Source: Acanthosoma haemorrhoidale (lineage: Eukaryota; Arthropoda; Insecta; Hemiptera; Acanthosomatidae). Taken from it: 64,000 nt of DNA. The stretch spans positions 115,339,475 to 115,403,474 of the forward strand of contig OV884013.1 of the NCBI GenBank assembly GCA_930367205.1. Direction: 5' to 3'. The translations under genes and the position numbers were made by a program. This document shows positions 58,225 to 64,000 of the stretch, piece by piece. The notes below the pieces were generated by a model. That model saw only the letters and a list, made by a program, of their open reading frames with translations, had not been told where the DNA came from and ran no database searches. How positions within the stretch are numbered: the first letter of the stretch is position 1; every line of letters starts with the position of its first letter.

Positions 58225-59101
58225 CTACAAAAATGTAAATTATATTTTTAAAAAACCACATAAAATTTTAGACAATATCGAATCATAAATAGACAATGTA
58301 TTCTTAAAAGCTGAGAACCTTATAACTTGTTGCAGAGCATTTTTTCTTCTATTTTTGTAACAAATTTATCATAAGCACCATAAAATTTAGGGTATATTTA
58401 GCCGTATATGCTTCTTAATATACGGCTTTTTTAACAAAATTTTCTTAATATACCGCTTTTGCTTAACAAAGATGGGAGTATGTACAATACAATGTGGGAA
58501 GTTGACCACTGTTGAATTTCCGATCTATCGGTAAACTTTTCCACATTTTTCATATGAATTTTTTTTTTTAATTAGCTGATAGTTTACCTACTATTGCATT
58601 AAATTAAATTTTAAGTGTAACCCCTCCTCATGAAGACTTAAGGCCGACTTTATCATCGTTATAGTTGGTAGGTAGTGCTAAAGAGCTATGGTTGGCGATA
58701 GGCTATTACCTCTTAATCTCAATTTTAGTAATCTATCCAGATTCACTTCTTCTTTCTTCAAATAGCTAATCATTTAACGTCACAAGGCAGAGAACTTTTA
58801 CCAGACCCAATCGGGAACCGAAATAGGATCGCTACAGTTAGAAGTCAACATACTAATCACTAAGCTAGGGAACAATATGTTATTTTCTTAAATAGAGACT
58901 TGAAAGAATTCTTCTTGATTTTTAGAAATGGGAGAGATATATCAGATTTCATATCATATGCATTCACACTCACTGATAAGTCCCGCTGGTCTTCCATCCT
59001 AGCCCAAAATTGAAAATGGATTGCTTTTAAACCCTACATATCCCTCAGAGGCCACAGCACAATGAATGGGCGCATTGGAAAAAAATTAAAATAAATTAGC
59101 A
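58225..59101. other. Spacer, possible SINE trace
   Basis: No finger motif. At 58400-58460 the word atatacggctttt is repeated with small changes. Around 58790-58870 (caatcgggaaccgaaatagg; actaagctagggaac) there may be a decayed SINE in minus orientation. Confidence 0.4.
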
Positions 59102-59226
59102 CTATGATTTATGATGCTTCATATTGCCTTTTTGTTTGAAAACTGATGGGCAATGGGGTCAATAAAACATAGGCACTTTACCACACATTTCATATTTAAT
59201 TGAGTTTTGTTTAGTTGTTAATTTAC
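59102..59226 (-). pseudogene. Decayed copy of exon 34
   Basis: The acceptor survives (tgtttttctag|gtaaa) in the right phase. The first finger is internally deleted (KYEMCGKVPMFY), and the first cysteine codon of finger 2 has become a stop (TGT to TGA). The rest, HCPSVFKQKGNMKHH, follows exon 34, including its distinctive PSVFK. Confidence 0.85.
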
Positions 59227-59714
59227 CTAGAAAAACATTAAAAAATCAATGGCCGCACAAAAAATAGATAAAAGAGTTTTTAAATAAAATTTTTAGGAAC
59301 AATTTAAAAGGAATTACTAGATGGAGAAGGAAAGAAATGAAAAACTTCATATATTTGAATAGTTTTTTTTTTTTTTTCCTATTTGCTATATCTCAACTTT
59401 TTTGTTGAAACAACTTTTGAAAGCACATCTAAAGAAGTTACAAGAGAACATCAATAAACAGATCTTTTTTTTTAAAACAAATCGTTTTAGCTAAACCTTG
59501 TGGTCCTAGTCAATAGTTAGGTCTATGTGGTACTAGTGAATATTCTGTTTATTGCTTACATTTGTGTATATTAGGTAGAAATGCTCCCTGCTTTGGCAAA
59601 TTGTGATCATTTCGCAGGTCAATCAATACCAGGCTTAAACAATAACTACTATACACTTACACTAAATCAATCACAGAGATAATTATGAATACGAGAATAT
59701 TAAGCATAGTAAGA

Positions 59715-60468
59715 TCGGAGATAGTACCCAAAAGAAACCGAACTGGTGTTGTATTTGGAGGAGCTTTTGTAGTATCCTTCTGCTTGTTAATTTATTTGCG
59801 ATAGTTGTTTTGCTTCCTACTCGAGAAAACCGACAAAGAAACTCTTGAAATGTTAAAAGCGGCCTATAAGGATATGGGGAAAACTCAAGTGTTAGATTGG
59901 TTTTTCTGTTTTAAAAGCGGGGAAATGTCAATTAATGATCGACATCGCTCTGGACACACTCTAACGGCTTGAACCAATGAAAATGTCAAAAAAATTGGTG
60001 AAATCACTCTGGAAGATTGACGATGGACCATTGAAAAAGTTGTGGAGAAATCTGGAGGGACTTGGAGTTCAGTAGTGAATTCTAAGAGAAGATTTGGGGA
60101 TGAGAAGGATGGCCACGACAATGCTCCTGCTCACACATTACACAGTTCTCACTGTTTCTTTGACCAATAATAGTACGATCACTGTGCCCCATCCTCCCTG
60201 TTCACCCGATCTAGCCCCCTGGGTCTTCTTTATATCCCCCTAAATGAAAAGGGACATAAAAGGAAAGCGGAAGAAGTAAAGACAAAAATGACGGAGGCGT
60301 TGTCTGGCATCACAAAAGAGGAATTTAAAAAATGTTTCAAACAGTGGAATAAAATATTAGACAAGTGTATTGACTCCAATGAAGAGTAATTTTAAGGATA
60401 TTAAAGGTTTTTTGTTAAAATAAATCACTTTATACAAAAATAGTTTCTTTTGGGTACGCCCTCTTACA
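59715..60468 (+). mobile_element. mariner-type remnant, second subfamily
   Basis: Inverted ends are gtacccaaaagaaac (from 59724) and gtttcttttgggtac (to 60457). The plus strand encodes a decayed transposase in pieces: TLEMLKAAYKDMGKTQVLDW, then FKSGEMSINDRHRSGHTLTA, NENVKKIGEI, DNAPAHT, and the C-terminal ITKEEFKKCFKQWNKILDKC. Stops and frame breaks, plus a large loss between the helix-turn-helix part and DNAPAHT, leave only about 750 bp. This subfamily differs from the elements at 0.6 and 23.8 kb, and its orientation is opposite to the host gene. Confidence 0.82.
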
Positions 60469-60558
60469 AGTAGTAATCGTCTAATTTCATAGTCAAGGGA
60501 ACGATATTATCTGCGGAACTTTTCAGATAAATAGCACTAATCTTCAACTGATGTTTAC

Positions 60559-60767
60559 TCAAATGATTGCAAGCGAACCATGAACTGAGAATACATGAAT
60601 TTTCAAGTGTCCTTTTTGCCTGCACTTGTGAGGGCAGTAGGGGCACGGGAACTGTGGTTCTTTCCCACATTCATATTTCCTGTGCTGGTACAGACCAGCT
60701 TTGTACGAGTAGGACTTATTACAATCTGGGCATTTGAATTTTTTTTCCTTCGAAGATGAGCTGCAGC
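60559..60767 (-). CDS. lola: lola-type alternative 3' exon 36
   Basis: 69-residue tail after ttttattttttgtag|gctgc. First bases are GC, unique in the array. There is no in-frame ATG. Ligands are C13, C16, H29, C34, C42, C45, H58, H63. The leader CSSSSKEKKFK is Ser- then Lys-rich. Finger 1 is CPDCNKSYSYKAGLYQHRKYEC, close to exon 37. Finger 2 is CPYCPHKCRQKGHLKIH. The tail is GSLAII. The overlapping frame at 60464-60670 is a shadow. Confidence 0.9.
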
Positions 60768-62136
60768 CTACAAAAAATAAAATAAATAAGTTTATGATAC
60801 ATTAATAATAATTATTATTTTCATTAATAACAATGACTGCCACATTTATATTTATTAATAGCAAATCATATTTTATTAAATGATTTCAACAACCAACATT
60901 ACCATTTTCCAAGTGTTAATAATGAAGCTTATCAGGATGTTGTCTGATAGATACATCAGAATGGGATAACATTCTAAAATATGTTGTGATAACCAAATAG
61001 ACTTTAATTGTAGTATCTTCAAAAACACTTTTTCAAAGATAGACAAAAAAAATATTAATATATTTACATAGAAACAATAACTATTCTGATCACACTTGCT
61101 TAGACTTAAGTGTGTCTACATTTTAAATAATTTGTGTCATTAATGACCTCACACAGGCCCTAGTTAGAGGCCAGAACTCCAGTATAGAAACACATCAAAC
61201 ATAATGCAAATTTATAAAATGGTACTACATTTCTAACACATAAATTAATTACATTATTATTAAATTAATTATTAAACATAAATTAATGAAATGTGCCAAG
61301 AGCACTAACATAGAAATGCAAAAGGAGTTTGTACATGAATCGAGTTGACAATTTATTTATTTTAACTATTTATTGGCACTAACTGAGACATATTTATCCT
61401 TTGACTGGCTCACAAAAATGAAGAAATCTATTAAATAATACATATTAATCAAAATTAAATTTATCTTTAATAAATATGAACATTTTTTTCATATTGATGT
61501 CAAATGTCAGAAGCATTTTCTAGCCAGTAATTTAATTGAGAATTTAAGTATAATATTCAATAGACTTTTATTTCATTTTAATAATTATATAATTAATGGA
61601 TATAATGATAAAATTATTTGACACAAGTATCACTAATATGTTTTACATATCATATTAAGTTAGAATTCAATTGTAGTCTTGTATTATAATTGTGATTATT
61701 TTTTTGTGACTGTTATAGGTTTTGCATACATTCTTATTTCATAGGTTTATCATCCATATCTAAAATGTTTCTTTTTATTTATTTTATCAACATATTATAA
61801 CAACTTACATAACTAAATAAAGCAGTTTCCTGTTCTATAATAATAGATAATTTCTCAATATTTAGTTCGACTTAAACTTTTTTTTGTGAATTAATGAAAG
61901 AAAATATAATAATTAATTTTTAAGTAAAACTTTAGACGATTATATATACACATCCGGAGTAAACCAGAAAATCAATAATAAATTATGATTAAACATTAAC
62001 TCTTACTGCAAATAAGAGAGATCTATCTTTGTATATCTTGTTGTTAATATATAGTTACTAAGATAGATTTTATAGCGATTTTTATAAATTAAAATAAATT
62101 TTTGAGTTCAATAGATCACATTATAAGTTATTTCTA
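60768..62136. other. Spacer, no gene seen
   Basis: Strongly AT-rich with many short aattaatt-type words. No finger motif, repeat boundary or RNA gene recognised. Confidence 0.4.
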
Positions 62137-62390
62137 TTATAGGTACATAAGTTGGTTGCAAGGAGAGTTAGGCCAATTCCTGAGATGAACATTATAAATA
62201 TGAGCCTTCATTGTGGCTTTCTGCTTGGATTTATACGGGCAGTGCGGACACTGAAATTGTGGTGGTTTTCCACATTCGTACTTCTTATGCTGGTAAAGCC
62301 CTGCTCTGTAAGTGTAGGACTTTTCACAGGAGTCGCATTGAAATTGTTTCTGTTTCGATCGAGGAGGAAACAAATGGCTTATGCACTGAC
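62137..62390 (-). CDS. lola: lola-type alternative 3' exon 37 (longest tail)
   Basis: 84-residue tail after atattttatgttctag|gtcag (GT). Ligands are C19, C22, H35, C40, C48, C51, H64, H69. The leader QCISHLFPPRSKQKQFQ is basic near its end. Finger 1 is CDSCEKSYTYRAGLYQHKKYEC; the linker is GKPPQFQ (Pro for Glu, as in exon 8). Finger 2 is CPHCPYKSKQKATMKAH. A 15-residue tail runs LRNWPNSPCNQLMYL. It is a sister of exon 36. Confidence 0.9.
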
Positions 62391-63534
62391 CTAGAACATA
62401 AAATATATTTAGTATTAGAACTTAATCGATATGCACAATAAATAACTTAATTAATTAATATTGATTTTACCTTTATTTTAGTTGTCTCCAATATGTATTT
62501 GTTATGACTATTTACTGCAGAGATTCCCAGCTCCCTTCTATAAATTTTTTTGAGGGAGATCAATCTAGTCACCGTTCACTCTTGAGGGAAAACAAGCAGC
62601 TGTTTGTATAAATTGTGACAATGGGGCCAAAATGAAGGTTTTGAACACACATGTTAACTCTGAGAATCTACCAACCAGATTCGTGGATAAAAAATATGTC
62701 TGATTAATTTTTAAAAATTTTGATTAAACTGATGCTAAACGTTAACCAAAATTGGATAACCACCTATAAATGAATATCAAGTTTAATAGTTCAGTTGTAG
62801 TGAAGCAGACAACTCTAAAGAAATTAATAAATAAATAAATAAATTAAGGGTTTTGATGATCTTACTACTTACGCCCTACTTGGTTGATTTGCTAGGTTTT
62901 ATTGAATTATTTTTACTAAAATATACACTCACAGGTTCACCCCGTTTATTAATACTGTACATGGGAGATTGTCACCAGACCACAGCTATTTTATGTAAAT
63001 ATTAAAAACAAAATTGTAATATATCTGATTTTGTTCTTTTTGTATTTATGGTACACTACTAATATTACAGATATTCTTAAACATCACGTACAGGTTCCGA
63101 TCTCTGGTCAAGCCCTCTTTCCAAATCATCCCTCATTAACTGGTCTCGTGCCCACCTTTAAAAACATTGCAAGAGTAACATTTTTCAAAGTAGATTAAAA
63201 TATGAGGTATATTTCAATTTTCCAAGGGGGAGTAAAAGTTTGAAAGAGCACCTGAATGGAGATCAGAAAATCCTGGGTTTGAATAACAGCCCTGCCCCTG
63301 TCATTGTTTTATGATCGCTAGCGTGATATTTCGAATGAAATGAAATGAATAAGATAAAATGAGATACAACATTCACATGAGTTTCTCGACTATTTAAAAT
63401 TATTTTGATTAAAATAACAAGTTTCAATATTATGAAAATATATTGTAATTACAACTGATATAGAATGAAAATATTTTTTTGTCTAAAACATAATAAACAA
63501 GGCGGTAAATCAAAAACTAAAATATAATGTTTTC
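62391..63534. other. Spacer with two SINE pieces
   Basis: No finger motif. An inverted pair of SINE-like pieces lies at about 63085-63185 and 63222-63310. A (AAAT)n run is near 62828-62846. The rest is AT-rich. Confidence 0.4.
63222..63310 (+). mobile_element. tRNA-derived SINE fragment
   Basis: Plus strand: aaaagtttgaaagagcacct in the A-box place, then cctgggtttgaataacagcc as B box, then ctgcccctgtcattg. A second piece at 63085-63185 on the opposite strand (complement of ttgcaatgtttttaaaggtg) matches the family head, so two copies face each other. Confidence 0.6.
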
Positions 63535-63749
63535 TTATTGATGCACTACATTAATATTTGATAAATTAAAAAATTTTGAATGTTTTGTTGCAACGTGTCT
63601 TTTCAAATTTGGCTTCTGCTTTGTTTTATAACTGCAGAATGGGCAAGAAAACTTCGGTTCTACCCCACACTCCTTTTGATGACAGTACAGGCTATGTTTC
63701 AGCTTGTACCCTTTATTGCAAAGCTGACAGATGAACGGCATTAAAGTAC
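63535..63749 (-). CDS. lola: lola-type alternative 3' exon 38 (shortened finger 1)
   Basis: 71-residue tail after ttttttttcaatag|gtact (GT). Ligands are C8, C11, H24, C28, C36, C39, H52, H57. Finger 1, CQLCNKGYKLKHSLYCHQKEC, has lost one residue between His and the last Cys (HQKEC against HQKYEC). The linker is GVEPKFS. Finger 2 is CPFCSYKTKQKPNLKRH. A 14-residue tail ends SNINVVHQ. It is the first finger exon of the window in transcription order; more may lie to the right. Confidence 0.9.
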
Positions 63750-64000
63750 CTATTGAAAAAAAAAAAATTAATAATTAATACTAATATAATATCAAATTAT
63801 TGATTTTTTCAAATCATAAAATAATTAGGTCTTATTTCAATATAAGGGTTATTTGCTATAAATGCTAAATTATTACATCAAACTAAAATATATATTAACA
63901 TAAATTTTCCAACAGAGACATAGTTACCCAGTCGATCCCTAATCGCGTTTAGCTGGTTTTATACAAGTCTAATGGTTCAAAAGGATAGCTAAAATGAGGT

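Noticed and set aside
60464..60670. Minus-strand frame overlapping exon 36
   Set aside because: It reads exon 36 in the wrong frame; the finger frame with its acceptor is clearly the coding one.

Overview
The window is AT-rich animal DNA. It is dominated by one kind of object: short terminal exons on the minus strand, each encoding a C2HC finger followed by a C2H2 finger. The joining signature (…YECGKEPQF.CP.C…) is that of the alternative 3' exons of longitudinals lacking (lola), a BTB/POZ transcription factor of arthropods. In that gene family one set of shared 5' exons (BTB domain, not in this window) is spliced to one of many 3' exons, so each exon gives a protein with its own DNA-binding tail. 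The sequence suggests an insect or another pancrustacean; the species cannot be told from it. No BTB exon, rRNA, true tRNA or CRISPR array was seen.

I find 38 exons that look intact (2898 to 63749), all on the minus strand. Each begins directly after a minus-strand splice acceptor (pyrimidine tract + AG), runs open to a stop, and has a length of 3n+2. They therefore all accept the same phase-1 splice from upstream and are interchangeable. Many lack an in-frame ATG, as expected for internal-start exons. Around them lie about eleven decayed copies showing lost cysteines, stops, frameshifts, truncations or a dead acceptor. The array has plainly grown by tandem duplication and decay.

Layout, left to right: 1-2640 has no intact exon and holds a foldback mariner remnant, so it may lie at the 3' edge of the locus. 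2640-8930 holds a young tandem cluster with a repeat unit of about 870 bp and seven intact exons. 11.5-23.5 kb holds ten exons of increasing diversity. 23.8-25.0 kb is a full-length but broken mariner. 25.8-35.1 kb is a dense group of eight exons with relics. 35-46 kb is sparse, with one exon, a long CT tract and a 5-kb stretch without exons. 45.9-63.7 kb holds twelve more exons, including a single-finger exon at 46.4 kb. Because transcription runs right to left, the shared BTB exons should lie beyond position 64000.

Between exons are introns or spacers with tRNA-derived SINEs, terminal-inverted-repeat MITEs, three or four Tc1/mariner remnants, a 27-bp minisatellite and simple repeats. Exon starts are inferred from acceptor position and the shared phase, not from transcripts. 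In the exon entries residue 1 is the residue completed by the split codon, taking G as the base supplied by the upstream exon. Zinc-ligand positions use that numbering.
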